DNA from: Desulfobacteraceae bacterium
GTDB taxonomy: Bacteria; Desulfobacterota; Desulfobacteria; Desulfobacterales; Desulfosalsimonadaceae
NCBI GenBank assembly: GCA_011389935.1
Contig: JAABTJ010000013.1
Span: forward strand, 21,315 to 85,314
Length of the DNA stretch: 64,000 nt
Direction of reading: 5' to 3'
Positions within the stretch are counted from its first letter, which is position 1. Each line of letters begins with the position of its first letter. The position numbers and the translations under genes were made by a program. The notes under the pieces were generated by a model. It was not told the origin of the DNA. It saw only the letters and a program-made list of their open reading frames with translations, and made no database searches. Positions 8,772 through 18,428 of this stretch are shown piece by piece.

Positions 8772-10547
8772 ATGGCGCCGAATCAGCTGCTCAGACATAT
8801 CAACACGCTATGGCCGGTTCTGATCGTCTCGGAGTTGGCAAAAAGCGGCATCGACACCTATTTTGTTTCTCCCGGAAACCGGAACGTTCCCATAATGGCG
8901 GCGCTCGCTTCGGTAGAAGGGGTTGTTGCAAGATTCAGCCTTGATGAGCGCGCCTCGGCCTACCGGGCGATGGGGCATGCCAAAGCAACGGGCGTTCCCG
9001 GCGTTCTGGTCTGCACGTCCGGCACGGCCGCAGCCAATTATTACCCGGCGGTAATCGAGTCGTTTCGCGACGAGATTCCCCTGATCGTCTGGAGCGCCGA
9101 CCGGCCGCCTGAACTGGTCGTCGCCGATGCCAACCAGACCATCGAGCAGGCGGGCCTTTTTGCTCGATTCGTCCGCAAAAGCCTGCATCTGCCATGCCCT
9201 TCGGCGGACTTTCCCGTTCAGGCTCTTCTGTCCGAAATTTGCGATCTGGCCGCCGTTAAAAACGGCCCCGTACACATCAACCTGCCGTTCCGCGAGCCGC
9301 TGCTATCGCCATCGCTCCATTCTCCGGACGCGGACCCGGTCCAAACCGATATTGTTGAAGCTGTCAGGAAGATCCTTGAAAACCCCCATCCCCACACAAT
9401 CCATGTGGACGCCGCCGATTTTCTGCCGGCCGCTTTTTTGAAGGATTCTCCGGATTTTCAAAGAATCAAGCATATCCTTTCCGGCTGTAAAAGGGGGCTT
9501 GTGGTGGCAGGCCGGTCTGAAGACAAGGACGATGCGGAAACGATACAGGCATTTGCAGAAAAGCGCAAATGGCCCGTCTACTGTGATATTGCCTCAATGC
9601 TCAAAGGCAGGCTTGCAGAAAATGCCGAAATTCCCTTTCTGGACCATCCGGATGCACTGGCGCTTATTTTTGCGTATGATCCGGACGTGATCGTCCAGTT
9701 CGGGGGCGGCCTGGTCTCAAAGGCCTACTATGAGAAGGTTTTGAAGAAAGAGGACTCCCCGCCGAAACTCATCCAGATCTCCACGAAGACCGGCATCCGC
9801 GACCCCTCGCACGCCGTAGCTTTCCGGATGAGGATGACAGCCAAGCAGGCGGTTTCGATTCTCGGGTCTGCGGTTTTCGCGGCACCGGATGCCCATGCCG
9901 TTTCAAAACTGGTCACACGATTCCACGATCTCACTCGGAAAATCATCCAAAATACGCCGGATGACGTGCTTTCCCATCCGGTGATTGCAAAGATTGTTCA
10001 TGGGCTGGTCCCGGAAAATGAGGCGCTTTTTGCCGGCAATTCATTGGTTGTCCGTGCGTTTGACACGGTCGTCCCTGGCGTCGGCAGGAAGATCGATGTG
10101 GTTACGAACCGGGGGGTTTCCGGTATCGAGGGGAATATCGCAACGGCGGTGGGGTATGCCGAGTCCGCAGGCAGACGCGTCACCGCAGTGCTTGGGGATA
10201 TCTCCTTTCTGCACGATCTCAACTCGTTGATGCTGGTTTCGGAATCAAAAGTACCCGTTGTTATCCTGGTGATCAACAACCGGGGGGGGCGGATTTTCGA
10301 GCGGCTGCCGGTCGCGGGGTTTGAAGGAATACCAATGGAGTGGGTGACCATGCCCCATCAGTACAACTTTCAGATGGCAGCCGGCCTCTTCAACATCCCA
10401 TACCGGGAGGTGGGCACGCCCGGGGATTTGAAAGTTGCATACCACGAAGCGCTGGGAGGAAATTGCAGCGCGTTGATTGAAATACGCCTTTCCCCGGAGG
10501 CGGATCTGGATGTTTACCGGGCGCGCACTGCATTGGGGCGACCCTAA
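8772..10547 (+). CDS. menD: SEPHCHC synthase MenD
   Basis: 591 aa, a thiamine-diphosphate enzyme that joins isochorismate and 2-oxoglutarate (after decarboxylation) to give SEPHCHC. The N-terminal Pyr domain has FVSPGNRNVPI and a catalytic glutamate segment FSLDERASAYRAMG; CTSGTAAANYYPAVIE follows. The C-terminal PP domain has the magnesium/ThDP motif GDISFLHDLNSL ending in NNRGGRIF. The ATG at 8772 is two bases after the menF stop; a GTG at 8763 overlapping menF is an alternative start. Confidence 0.95.
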   Translation: MAPNQLLRHINTLWPVLIVSELAKSGIDTYFVSPGNRNVPIMAALASVEGVVARFSLDERASAYRAMGHAKATGVPGVLVCTSGTAAANYYPAVIESFRDEIPLIVWSADRPPELVVADANQTIEQAGLFARFVRKSLHLPCPSADFPVQALLSEICDLAAVKNGPVHINLPFREPLLSPSLHSPDADPVQTDIVEAVRKILENPHPHTIHVDAADFLPAAFLKDSPDFQRIKHILSGCKRGLVVAGRSEDKDDAETIQAFAEKRKWPVYCDIASMLKGRLAENAEIPFLDHPDALALIFAYDPDVIVQFGGGLVSKAYYEKVLKKEDSPPKLIQISTKTGIRDPSHAVAFRMRMTAKQAVSILGSAVFAAPDAHAVSKLVTRFHDLTRKIIQNTPDDVLSHPVIAKIVHGLVPENEALFAGNSLVVRAFDTVVPGVGRKIDVVTNRGVSGIEGNIATAVGYAESAGRRVTAVLGDISFLHDLNSLMLVSESKVPVVILVINNRGGRIFERLPVAGFEGIPMEWVTMPHQYNFQMAAGLFNIPYREVGTPGDLKVAYHEALGGNCSALIEIRLSPEADLDVYRARTALGRP

Positions 10548-10691
10548 TTGTTCCTGCCATGCGTCATGTGGCAGGTTTATTCTTTGCAGCAAGGGCGCAA
10601 AAACGCCCGGCCCGATCATTCATGCAAGATGCAATGAACGCAGCCGTCGGATATGGATTGCTGCGCCTTTTTAAAAAAGGGAGAGGAATAT

Positions 10692-11582
10692 ATGGCTTCA
10701 CAAATTTTCGATCCGGCCCGGTGGCGGGTCGTGGAAGGGTTTTCATTTTCCGATATCACCTATCACCGTGCCGTGGAGCAGGGGACGGTCCGGGTCGCTT
10801 TTAACCGGCCGGATTCCCGGAATTCTTTTCGTCCGCAAACGGTGGACGAACTTTACACGGCCCTGGACCATGCCCGAATGAGCAGTGATGTCGGCGTGGT
10901 AATCCTTACCGGAAACGGTCCGTCCAAAAAGGACGGCGGATGGGCTTTCTGCTCGGGCGGGGACCAGCGGATCCGCGGAAAAGACGGGTACAAATACGAG
11001 GGCGCAGACGGAATCGATGCGGCAAAACTGGGGCGGCTTCATATCCTGGAAGTGCAGCGGCTGATCCGCTTCATGCCCAAGGTGGTCATGGCGGTTGTGC
11101 CGGGATGGGCCGCGGGGGGCGGGCACAGCCTGCACGTGGTCTGTGATCTCACCATTGCATCGGCCCAGCACGCCCGGTTCAAGCAGACCGACCCGGACGT
11201 GGCTTCCTTTGACAGCGGGTATGGATCGGCGTACCTGGCGCGGCAGGTGGGGCAGAAACGGGCGCGGGAGGTCTTTTTTCTCGGCCTGTCCTACACGGCA
11301 CAGGAAGCCTATGAAATGGGCATGGTAAATGTCGTTGCGGATCACGCGGACTTGGAAAACAAGGCCCTTGAATGGGCGGCCATTATGAATTCGAAGTCGC
11401 CCACCGCCATGCGCATGCTCAAATACGGGTTCAACCTGCCCGACGACGGTCTGGTCGGCCAGCAGCTGTTCGCCGGGGAAGCCACCCGTCTGGCCTACGG
11501 CACCGAAGAGGCGGAAGAGGGGCGGGCCGCGTTCGTGGAAAAACGGCCCCGGGATTTTTCACGCTTTCCCTGGCACTACTAA
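10692..11582 (+). CDS. menB: 1,4-dihydroxy-2-naphthoyl-CoA synthase MenB
   Basis: 296 aa, crotonase superfamily. It closes the second ring of the naphthoquinone from o-succinylbenzoyl-CoA. The sequence shows FNRPDSRNSFRPQTVDEL, the oxyanion-hole region WAFCSGGDQRIRG, VPGWAAGGGHSLHVVCDL, DPDVASFDSGYGSAYLAR and the C-terminal EGRAAFVEKR with FSRFPW, all diagnostic of MenB. The ATG at 10692 follows GGGAGAGGA. It lies 144 bp after menD, the largest gap within the operon. Confidence 0.96.
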   Translation: MASQIFDPARWRVVEGFSFSDITYHRAVEQGTVRVAFNRPDSRNSFRPQTVDELYTALDHARMSSDVGVVILTGNGPSKKDGGWAFCSGGDQRIRGKDGYKYEGADGIDAAKLGRLHILEVQRLIRFMPKVVMAVVPGWAAGGGHSLHVVCDLTIASAQHARFKQTDPDVASFDSGYGSAYLARQVGQKRAREVFFLGLSYTAQEAYEMGMVNVVADHADLENKALEWAAIMNSKSPTAMRMLKYGFNLPDDGLVGQQLFAGEATRLAYGTEEAEEGRAAFVEKRPRDFSRFPWHY

Positions 11583-11595
11583 AAATACATTCCGC

Positions 11596-12486
11596 ATGAC
11601 GATCGCTTCCAACGACATATCCGTATGGGTCATGGCTGCGCGGCCGCGCACGCTGACTGCAGGACTTTCGCCGGTCGTCCTGGGCGCTGCGCTTTCCCAT
11701 GATGCCGGGTTGTTGCGCCCGTGGGTGAGCCTGTTTGCGTTGTTGAGCTGTCTGCTTCTTCAAATCGGCACGAACCTGGCCAACGACTATTATGACGCGA
11801 AAAACAAAATCGACGGGGAAAACCGGCTGGGGCCCGTGCGGGTAACCCAGACGGGACTGATCCCGCCGCATCGGGTAAGAGCGGCTTTCCTGTTTTGTTT
11901 CTGCCTTGCCGCCATGCTGGGGCTCCCGCTGGTGGTAAAAGGCGGATTGCCCATACTGGCAATCGGCATTCTGTCGCTTGTTTTTGCCTATCTCTATACC
12001 GGCGGCCCTTATCCCTTGGCCTATTACGGCATGGGAGAGGCGCTGGCATTCATTTTTTACGGGCTCGTTGCAACCGGCGGGGTGTATTACCTTAACACGC
12101 AGCACGTCTATGTGGACGTACTTGTCGGCGGAGCGGGTTTGGGCTTTCTGGCCGCATTGCTCATGGGGATCAACAACCTTCGCGATATTCATACGGACCG
12201 TGCCGCCGGGAAGCACACGGTGGCAGTGATGCTCGGGGAGAACGGTGCGCGCGGCTTTGTTGCAGTGCTGCTCGTTTCCGCGCTCTGTACGCCCGCTTTA
12301 TTTGTCTTGATAAACCCTTCTCAGCCGTGGGTGCTTTTGGCATCTGCGGGCGTGGTTCCGTTTGTACGAAGGTTTATCGGGATTGTAAGTGCGCCTGTGG
12401 ATGCCGGGTTCAACCGTATATTGGCTGCCGCCGGACAGTATCTGTTCGTTTACGCGGTATTGTTTTCCGCAGGGGTTTTGCTGTAA
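11596..12486 (+). CDS. menA: 1,4-dihydroxy-2-naphthoate polyprenyltransferase MenA
   Basis: 296 aa with about eight or nine membrane helices, UbiA superfamily. It attaches the isoprenoid tail to dihydroxynaphthoate in the inner membrane. The first aspartate-rich motif is NDYYDAKNKID, with GPVRVTQTGL after it; the second is NNLRDIHTDRAAGKHT. The N-terminal WVMAARPRTL is typical of MenA. It starts 13 bp after menB. The methylase (MenG/UbiE) that would finish menaquinone is not in this window. Confidence 0.95.
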   Translation: MTIASNDISVWVMAARPRTLTAGLSPVVLGAALSHDAGLLRPWVSLFALLSCLLLQIGTNLANDYYDAKNKIDGENRLGPVRVTQTGLIPPHRVRAAFLFCFCLAAMLGLPLVVKGGLPILAIGILSLVFAYLYTGGPYPLAYYGMGEALAFIFYGLVATGGVYYLNTQHVYVDVLVGGAGLGFLAALLMGINNLRDIHTDRAAGKHTVAVMLGENGARGFVAVLLVSALCTPALFVLINPSQPWVLLASAGVVPFVRRFIGIVSAPVDAGFNRILAAAGQYLFVYAVLFSAGVLL

Positions 12487-12539
12487 CCGGGCAAAGCGGA
12501 AAAGCCTAAAAAGCGAAGAGGGTAAAGGGAAATTTCACA

Positions 12540-13658
12540 ATGCGACCCCCGCGCCCTGTGAAATCGGCCATTTGTGGGTACATGGCGTTAATTGATATGA
12601 TGATTACCGATATTTGCGTGTATTATTTCCGCCTGCCGTTCGTGCGGCCCATGATCGTTGGGAAACACACCCTGCGGGAACGGGAGGGGTTTCTCCTGCG
12701 AGTGGCGGACGGCGAGGGGAATACCGGGTACGGGGAAGTCGCCCCGCTGCAGGGGCTGGACGCGGTTACCCTGGAAGACTGCAGAAAGGATCTCCATACT
12801 TTTTCCAGAGTGGCGAAAACAGGTTCATTTGCGGATTTGCCGTTTCATCCCGTGGTCAACTTCGGCATTGAAAGCGCGTTATTTTCCCTGGCTGCGGGAA
12901 AAAGCGTCGGTGTGGAGGATTGGCCGGAAAAACGGATCGAAGCTGATATAAACGGCCTGTTTGTTCCGGATATGGATCCGGAGGCGGAACGTGAGCAGGC
13001 AGAGAGGCTGTTACAGTGCGGGTTTTCAACGATAAAGGTCAAGATCGGCAGGCTTTCCCTGCAGGCGGAAGCCGCATCGATCCGGCGTCTTTGTGAACGG
13101 GCAGGGAGAAATTTATTGCTCCGGCTGGACGGGAACCGGTCGCTGTCGCCTGCCGTTTATGAACGGTATTTTCAGGAGATGCGGGATCTCCCTGTGGAAT
13201 ATGTGGAAGAGCCGTTGGAAAACGGGGATTTTGAAAAAGCGGGGGAGGTTGGCTGGCCCCTTGCCGTGGACGAATCCCTGCCGGTGTACTGGGACAGAGA
13301 AAATTGCCGGTTTCATGGACTGCCCGAAGCCGTTACCCGTGTTGTTGTCAAGCCCTCGACGCCGGCCGGGTTCAGGGGGGTGATGCGGTATTTCTCTGAA
13401 AAGGAAAGCGAAAGGCTTTTGCCCGTGGTCAGTTCCGCCTTCAACTCGGTGTACGGCATTTGCAGTCTGCTGCTTTTTTTGCAGCAGGTCCCCGCTGCGG
13501 ATCGGATCGCCCATGGTCTGGACACCGGTTCCTTTCTGAAAAGCGATCTTGCAGAGAACGTTCTGCAGGTGGAAAACGGGCGCCTGTCCGCCCGGGTGAG
13601 TCTGCTGTGGGAAAAGGATTCATTGGATGACCGGATGCTTACGGAGATCGACCTGTGA
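12540..13658 (+). CDS. menC: o-Succinylbenzoate synthase MenC
   Basis: 372 aa, enolase superfamily. It dehydrates SHCHC to o-succinylbenzoate. The catalytic pattern is present: KxK lysines in FSTIKVKIG, metal ligands in LRLDGNRSL, EYVEEPLE and LAVDESL, and the second lysine in VVVKPSTPAG. The ATG at 12540 follows AAAGGG, but the conserved part begins at MITDICVYYFRLPF (ATG 12600), so the first ~20 residues may not be translated. The gene ends as TGATG with menE. Confidence 0.92.
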   Translation: MRPPRPVKSAICGYMALIDMMITDICVYYFRLPFVRPMIVGKHTLREREGFLLRVADGEGNTGYGEVAPLQGLDAVTLEDCRKDLHTFSRVAKTGSFADLPFHPVVNFGIESALFSLAAGKSVGVEDWPEKRIEADINGLFVPDMDPEAEREQAERLLQCGFSTIKVKIGRLSLQAEAASIRRLCERAGRNLLLRLDGNRSLSPAVYERYFQEMRDLPVEYVEEPLENGDFEKAGEVGWPLAVDESLPVYWDRENCRFHGLPEAVTRVVVKPSTPAGFRGVMRYFSEKESERLLPVVSSAFNSVYGICSLLLFLQQVPAADRIAHGLDTGSFLKSDLAENVLQVENGRLSARVSLLWEKDSLDDRMLTEIDL

Positions 13659-15121
13659 TGGCCGAAGACTTTATAAAAGGCGGCCGCCTCGATGTCAGCG
13701 CTGTATTTGCCGCGTACCGGCATCTCCCGGCAATCGTCGCTGTCGGGCAGGAGCCCGCCATTTACACGTTCGAAGAGATTGCCCGCCGAACCCAATGGCT
13801 CTATCGCCGGTTCGATCAGCTGGGAATCGCCCCCGGAAGCCGTGTTGCGGTATACATGCTGAACAGCCCCCTCCATTTCCTGATTTTCTTTTTGTCCTGG
13901 ATCCGACACGACCTGTTTGTCCCGTTGAACGTCCATGCGCCTCTTGAAGAAGCGCTCAGGGAATCTTCGCCGGATGCGGTTATCGGGCCGGATTGGCTTG
14001 GGGATCGTATATCCCTGGAAGGCGCTCCCCGGTTTATCCCGGTCGACACCTTGTTTCAGGATATGCGGATGGAGAAGGCTTGCGGTTTTGATTTTCCGGA
14101 AGTGGACCTGGACCGGGAATGCTCACTGGTCTTTACTTCCGGATCGACCGGCCGGCCCAAGGGAGTGGTGCACACCGTCGGCAACCATGTTTACAGCGCT
14201 GCCGGGGTCATCTCTTTTTTCGGGCTTACCCCTGATGACCGGTGGCTGGTCAGCCTTCCGATCCATCACGTGGGCGGATTGTCCATCTTTGCACGCACGT
14301 TTTTGTCCGGCGGCGCAGCCGTATTCCTCCCCACCCGGCAGGCCGTTGACCAGGCGCTTGTAGAGAAAAAAGCCAGTTTCATCTCCGTTGTCCCGACCCA
14401 GCTGATTCGCTTCATGGTCTCCCCCGGGATCCCGGAAGCGCTTTCACATGTGCGGGGGATCCTTTTGGGCGGCTCCCCGGTACCCGGCTGGGTCATTGAC
14501 AAGGCACTGGACCTTTCTTTGCCAATCATCCCCAGCTACGGATCCACGGAATCCTGCTCCCTTGTGACGGCCGTGGCGCCGGGTTCCGACCGGGCGGCAT
14601 ATAGGACAGCCGGGAAGCTGCTCCCCCACAGAAAACTGTCGACCGGTGAAGACGGCCGCATCCGGCTTGGCGGAAAAACCCGGTTTGCATATTACCTCGA
14701 GGATGAAACGCCGATTTTTCCGTTTGAATCGGGTTGGTTCGCCACATCCGATTTAGGGAAAGCCGACGCCGATGGCAACTGGAGAATTCTCGGCCGGGCC
14801 GATGACGTATTCATTTCCGGCGGGGAAAACATCAACCCCTTTGAAATAGAGCGGCACCTGATGGCCATCGACGGCATTGACGCAGCCGTGGTCGTGCCCG
14901 CCCCCCACCCGGAATTCGGCCATGTTCCCTGGGCATTTGTTTCTTCTCCCCTTGTCCCGGACCCTGCGGATATCGCATCGGAATTGAGAAAAACCCTCCC
15001 CGGGTTCAAGGTTCCCAAAAGAATCCTCTTTATGAATCCCGCGGATACGGCATCGGGCATCAAGACAGACCGGGCTTTCCTGAAGCAGAAAGCCCTGCAA
15101 ATGGCTGGGGGGAAGTTATGA
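13658..15121 (+). CDS. menE: o-Succinylbenzoate--CoA ligase MenE
   Basis: 487 aa, ANL adenylating family. It activates o-succinylbenzoate with ATP and CoA. The P-loop-like motif FTSGSTGRPKGVVHT, the SYGSTESCSL motif, FATSDLGKAD and the hinge ILGRADDVFISGGENINP are all intact. The ATG overlaps the menC stop by one base (TGATG), and the gene ends overlapping menH, so expression is probably translationally coupled. Confidence 0.95.
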   Translation: MAEDFIKGGRLDVSAVFAAYRHLPAIVAVGQEPAIYTFEEIARRTQWLYRRFDQLGIAPGSRVAVYMLNSPLHFLIFFLSWIRHDLFVPLNVHAPLEEALRESSPDAVIGPDWLGDRISLEGAPRFIPVDTLFQDMRMEKACGFDFPEVDLDRECSLVFTSGSTGRPKGVVHTVGNHVYSAAGVISFFGLTPDDRWLVSLPIHHVGGLSIFARTFLSGGAAVFLPTRQAVDQALVEKKASFISVVPTQLIRFMVSPGIPEALSHVRGILLGGSPVPGWVIDKALDLSLPIIPSYGSTESCSLVTAVAPGSDRAAYRTAGKLLPHRKLSTGEDGRIRLGGKTRFAYYLEDETPIFPFESGWFATSDLGKADADGNWRILGRADDVFISGGENINPFEIERHLMAIDGIDAAVVVPAPHPEFGHVPWAFVSSPLVPDPADIASELRKTLPGFKVPKRILFMNPADTASGIKTDRAFLKQKALQMAGGKL

Positions 15122-15918
15122 AAACGTGCCTTCACTTGACCTTTTTCAGGGAAAAAACCGAATTTCCCCTTGTCCTTCTGCACGGGTTCATGGGAAGCGC
15201 GGCCGCTTTTGAACCCTTGGTTTCGTTTCTGCCCAAAGAACTTGGTGCTGTAGGAATCGATCTGCCGGGCCACGGCAAAAGCCTGTTTTCCGGATCGTCG
15301 TGCGTGGACGCCCTCCGGTCCTTTGAAGACGTTTCAGCAATGATTCTTGAAGATCTTCTGCGCGCAGGCATCGGGCGGTTTTCCCTCTACGGCTATTCCA
15401 TGGGGGGGCGCCTTGCCCAGCAGGTGGCTCTGGCCGATCCGGACCGCGTGCATCGCCTGATCCTCGAGTCGGCCGGATTCGGGATTGCCGATCCCCACAA
15501 ACGGCAAGAGCGGTATCACCGGGACTGCCGGCTTCTTGACGATATCCGGTGCAAGATGGATTTTGACGCCTTTCTGGACTGGTGGCACGATATGGACCTG
15601 TTTTGCACACTTTCCCCGGAGATCAAAGCAAGGCGCAAGTCGGAAAAACAAAAAAACGACATTGCTCAACTCAAGAAGGCCATGGAATTGTTGAGCGTGG
15701 GAAACCAGCCGTACCTGCTGCCGGGCCTGGCGTCCGCACCGTTTCCCGCGGCCCTTCTATACGGAGAAAAGGATGCCAGATACATGGCCATTGCGGATAA
15801 TGCCGCAAAAAGCCTCCCCCGGGCGCGCGTATACAGCATTCCGGAAGCCTCCCACGATATCCACGGGGCGTTTCCCCGAAAAGTCGCCGGCGTCATTGGG
15901 GAATTCCTTGCTTCATGA
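15118..15918 (+). CDS. menH: SHCHC synthase MenH (alpha/beta hydrolase)
   Basis: 266 aa. It eliminates pyruvate from SEPHCHC to give SHCHC. The fold shows VLLHGFMGSAAAFEPL, GIDLPGHGKS, the nucleophile elbow GYSMGG, an acid in LYGEKDARY and a histidine in EASHDIHGAFP. The start overlaps the menE stop as ATGA. It is the last gene of menFDBACEH and overlaps the convergent gene end at 15913. The family is hard to separate from other hydrolases, but the operon context settles the call. Confidence 0.9.
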   Translation: MKTCLHLTFFREKTEFPLVLLHGFMGSAAAFEPLVSFLPKELGAVGIDLPGHGKSLFSGSSCVDALRSFEDVSAMILEDLLRAGIGRFSLYGYSMGGRLAQQVALADPDRVHRLILESAGFGIADPHKRQERYHRDCRLLDDIRCKMDFDAFLDWWHDMDLFCTLSPEIKARRKSEKQKNDIAQLKKAMELLSVGNQPYLLPGLASAPFPAALLYGEKDARYMAIADNAAKSLPRARVYSIPEASHDIHGAFPRKVAGVIGEFLAS

Positions 15919-17028
15919 ACTGCCGACGGGCGCTTCCGCTTTCCCATGGTCGGCTTTGGAAAACAGGATGATATACAGGTATACGCCGTAGGATATCGTC
16001 GCGACAACCGCCATGAGGGGGTAATAGCAGCCCAGGGGGGCAAAAAGCAAAACGGTCAGCCAGTGAAGGACAATGGTGCTTTTGGAGTGGAGTTGTATGG
16101 GAAAATCGTTGTAGCGGCAGATAATGGCCAGGCCGCAAAGATTCCAACCGTAAAGCGCTGAAAAGGAATGGAGCCGCATGAGCCATATCAGCCGGGCAGA
16201 ATCATAACCCGGCGCAAATTCCATAAAAATGTAGGCAATGCCGGTCACGGACGTGACAATCAGAAAACCCATGCCCGATATCAAAAACTGTTTCTGCTGC
16301 AGGTTTTTTCCCAGGCGGATGAAGAGGTAAAAGACCATTACCACGGAGGCGAACAAAACCGTGCTGACGGCGATCTGGGGCAGAAACACTTCTGCCAGGA
16401 TAAACCCGAAAAAAATGATCACGCCCAGGTTAATCAGCCAGAATGCCGCATTTTTGAGAAGACCGACCTTACCTGCATGGTTTTCCATGATCGAAAAAAC
16501 CAGGGACATGGTAATCAGGGACAGGGGGAAGGAATAGCCCAGGAAAAACAGGTTGAGCGCAAGCTTGGGGATGGTGATGAAGTGGTAAATTTCCGCATTG
16601 ATGATCACCAGTGCCGCGATGACCATGCCGATGGACAGGCAGAGCAGGGCGGCATGGTGGAATTTGTCGGAGACGGACACCTGTTTTCTGAAAAAATCCC
16701 ACGGGAAAAAAGAGAACTTCCGGATGCGGATGGCCTCTACGATCGCCACGAGAAACGGGGTCACGATCAGTACGGGCACATAGATGTTCAAAAAGGCGCT
16801 GAAGGCATATGCGACGCTCAGAAGCAGGAACCAGCGGACCCTGGGAGAGAGCGTGTCCCGGGGTTCGGTGTAATGAAGCAGTATGGTGCAGCCCGTGCAC
16901 AGGTTGAACAGAAAAATATGGAGGCGCTCATAGCCATATGTGTCATGCGGCCAGAGCAGTGCCAGAAACCCGAATGCAAGGGCGACGGTCATCATGATCA
17001 TGAACAGCAGCTTGTATGGTATTTTCAT
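15913..17028 (-). CDS. Polytopic membrane protein of unknown function
   Basis: 371 aa with about 11 or 12 predicted membrane helices spread over the whole length and only short loops. Histidines and aromatic residues occur in or next to helices (LLHYTEPRD, KFHHAALL, RLHSFSALYGWN, IVLHWL), so haem or quinone contact is possible but not shown. I do not recognise the family. Its last six bases overlap the end of menH on the other strand. It lies 14 bp downstream of the SRPBCC-epimerase gene and the Cys-rich gene in the same direction, so the three may form an operon. Confidence 0.75.
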   Translation of the reverse strand: MKIPYKLLFMIMMTVALAFGFLALLWPHDTYGYERLHIFLFNLCTGCTILLHYTEPRDTLSPRVRWFLLLSVAYAFSAFLNIYVPVLIVTPFLVAIVEAIRIRKFSFFPWDFFRKQVSVSDKFHHAALLCLSIGMVIAALVIINAEIYHFITIPKLALNLFFLGYSFPLSLITMSLVFSIMENHAGKVGLLKNAAFWLINLGVIIFFGFILAEVFLPQIAVSTVLFASVVMVFYLFIRLGKNLQQKQFLISGMGFLIVTSVTGIAYIFMEFAPGYDSARLIWLMRLHSFSALYGWNLCGLAIICRYNDFPIQLHSKSTIVLHWLTVLLFAPLGCYYPLMAVVATISYGVYLYIILFSKADHGKAEAPVGSS

Positions 17029-17042
17029 GGTGCCCTGTGGTT

Positions 17043-18428
17043 CTATTTTGTTTTGCCCAATAGGTGCGAAAGAGCTGATGTCAGTTCCGGATGCCGGAAC
17101 TCGTAGCCGGATGCCGCAAGTTTTTCCGGTATAACCCGGGTGCTTGAAAGCACGGTTTCCCTCCCCATTTGCCCGAAAACCATTTTTACGACAGTTTCCG
17201 GTACCTTGACCAACGCGGGTCTTGAAAGGACCCTGCCGAGCGTTTTTGCGAAGTGACGGTTTGCCGCCGGTTCAGGGGAGACGAGGTTGACCGGCCCCTC
17301 AATGGAAGGGGTTGCCGCGATATGCAAAACCGCGTCCGCCACATCGTCGATGCCGATCCAGCTCATGTACTGGTTTCCGGTTCCAATCGGACCGCCAAGA
17401 CCCGCGGAAAATAACGGCAGCAGTTTCTGCAGGGCGCCGCCCGCGGGGGTCAGCACAACGCCGATTCTCAGGAAAACCGTTCTGATCCCTGCACTGATGG
17501 CCGGCGCAGCCGATGCCTCCCATTGTTTACAGACCGTGGATATGAAATCGTCCCCGGGTCCAGTGTTTTCCCCAAGCACTTCTTCGCCGCGGTTTCCGTA
17601 ATATCCGATGGCGGAGGCGCAGGCAAACAATTTCGGCGGATTTTTCATTTTTGCCAGGGTCTCTGCCAGAAGGGCCGTGGATCGCGTGCGGCTTTCCAGG
17701 ATCCTTTTCTTTTTGGCGCCTGTCCATGGGCTGTTTCCGATATTTTCACCGGCAAGATGGACAACTGCATCGATATTGTCCAGTTTTTCCGCATCGATGA
17801 CGCCCCGGGACGGATTGAAATAAATGTCATCGGATATTGGCGCAGGAGGGGTTCGGACAAGGCGGACCACCCGGTGCCCGCCGGTAGTGAAAAAAGGGAT
17901 CAACGTGGATGCAATCAGGCCGCGGGCCCCTGAAATCAGGATGTTCATTGGCAAAAGCCCGTATTTCCGGTGGGCCGCCAAATCGGAAGCGATTGTATGG
18001 TGCCTGTACGTAAAGATTTTATGCAGGCGGTCTCTGACGGTGTTTCCAAAAACGGCCCCGGATAAGCCATGAAAGGGGAGGGCATACTCGATCCGGTCTT
18101 CCATGACGCAGGCGTCCCCGCCGTCCGGGGTGAAGCTATGGGTGTGGACCCATCTGGCGAACGGCCCTTTTTCCTGGACATCCTGAAAAAGGCGGTTTTT
18201 TTCATAGACCGTGTGCCGGGCCGTCCAGTTCATCGGGAGCCCCCGGAGCGGGGTAATTTTCAGGCGGACTTCACTCCCCGGGGCGATGCCGTTGCTCTGG
18301 CTCAAAAGCTGTATCCTGTCCCACGGGGGGCTTAAGCGCTCAATGGCGCCCGGCCGCTCGTGCCAGGCAAAGACGCTTTCCACCGGTTCATAGATCCGGC
18401 TCTCCTTTGCAAAAACGCTCCCCTTCAT
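17043..18428 (-). CDS. SRPBCC domain fused to TIGR01777-type NAD-binding epimerase
   Basis: 461 aa. Residues 1-~155 are an SRPBCC lipid/ligand-binding domain (PVESVFAWHERPGAIERLSPPW, MEDRIEYALPFHGL). Residues ~157-461 are a SulA/YfcH-type extended SDR: ISGARGLIASTLIPFF nucleotide site, VVHLAGENIG, SAIGYYGNRG and WIGIDDVADAVLHIA. Substrates of this family are unknown. The ATG at 18428 overlaps the stop of the upstream Cys-rich gene as ATGA, which supports this start over longer ones. A second family member without the SRPBCC domain is at 56628. Confidence 0.88.
   Translation of the reverse strand: MKGSVFAKESRIYEPVESVFAWHERPGAIERLSPPWDRIQLLSQSNGIAPGSEVRLKITPLRGLPMNWTARHTVYEKNRLFQDVQEKGPFARWVHTHSFTPDGGDACVMEDRIEYALPFHGLSGAVFGNTVRDRLHKIFTYRHHTIASDLAAHRKYGLLPMNILISGARGLIASTLIPFFTTGGHRVVRLVRTPPAPISDDIYFNPSRGVIDAEKLDNIDAVVHLAGENIGNSPWTGAKKKRILESRTRSTALLAETLAKMKNPPKLFACASAIGYYGNRGEEVLGENTGPGDDFISTVCKQWEASAAPAISAGIRTVFLRIGVVLTPAGGALQKLLPLFSAGLGGPIGTGNQYMSWIGIDDVADAVLHIAATPSIEGPVNLVSPEPAANRHFAKTLGRVLSRPALVKVPETVVKMVFGQMGRETVLSSTRVIPEKLAASGYEFRHPELTSALSHLLGKTK

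Noticed and set aside
16168..17106. 312-codon plus-strand frame rich in charged residues
   Set aside because: It is the complement of the polytopic membrane protein, whose hydrophobic codons give a charged antisense product.
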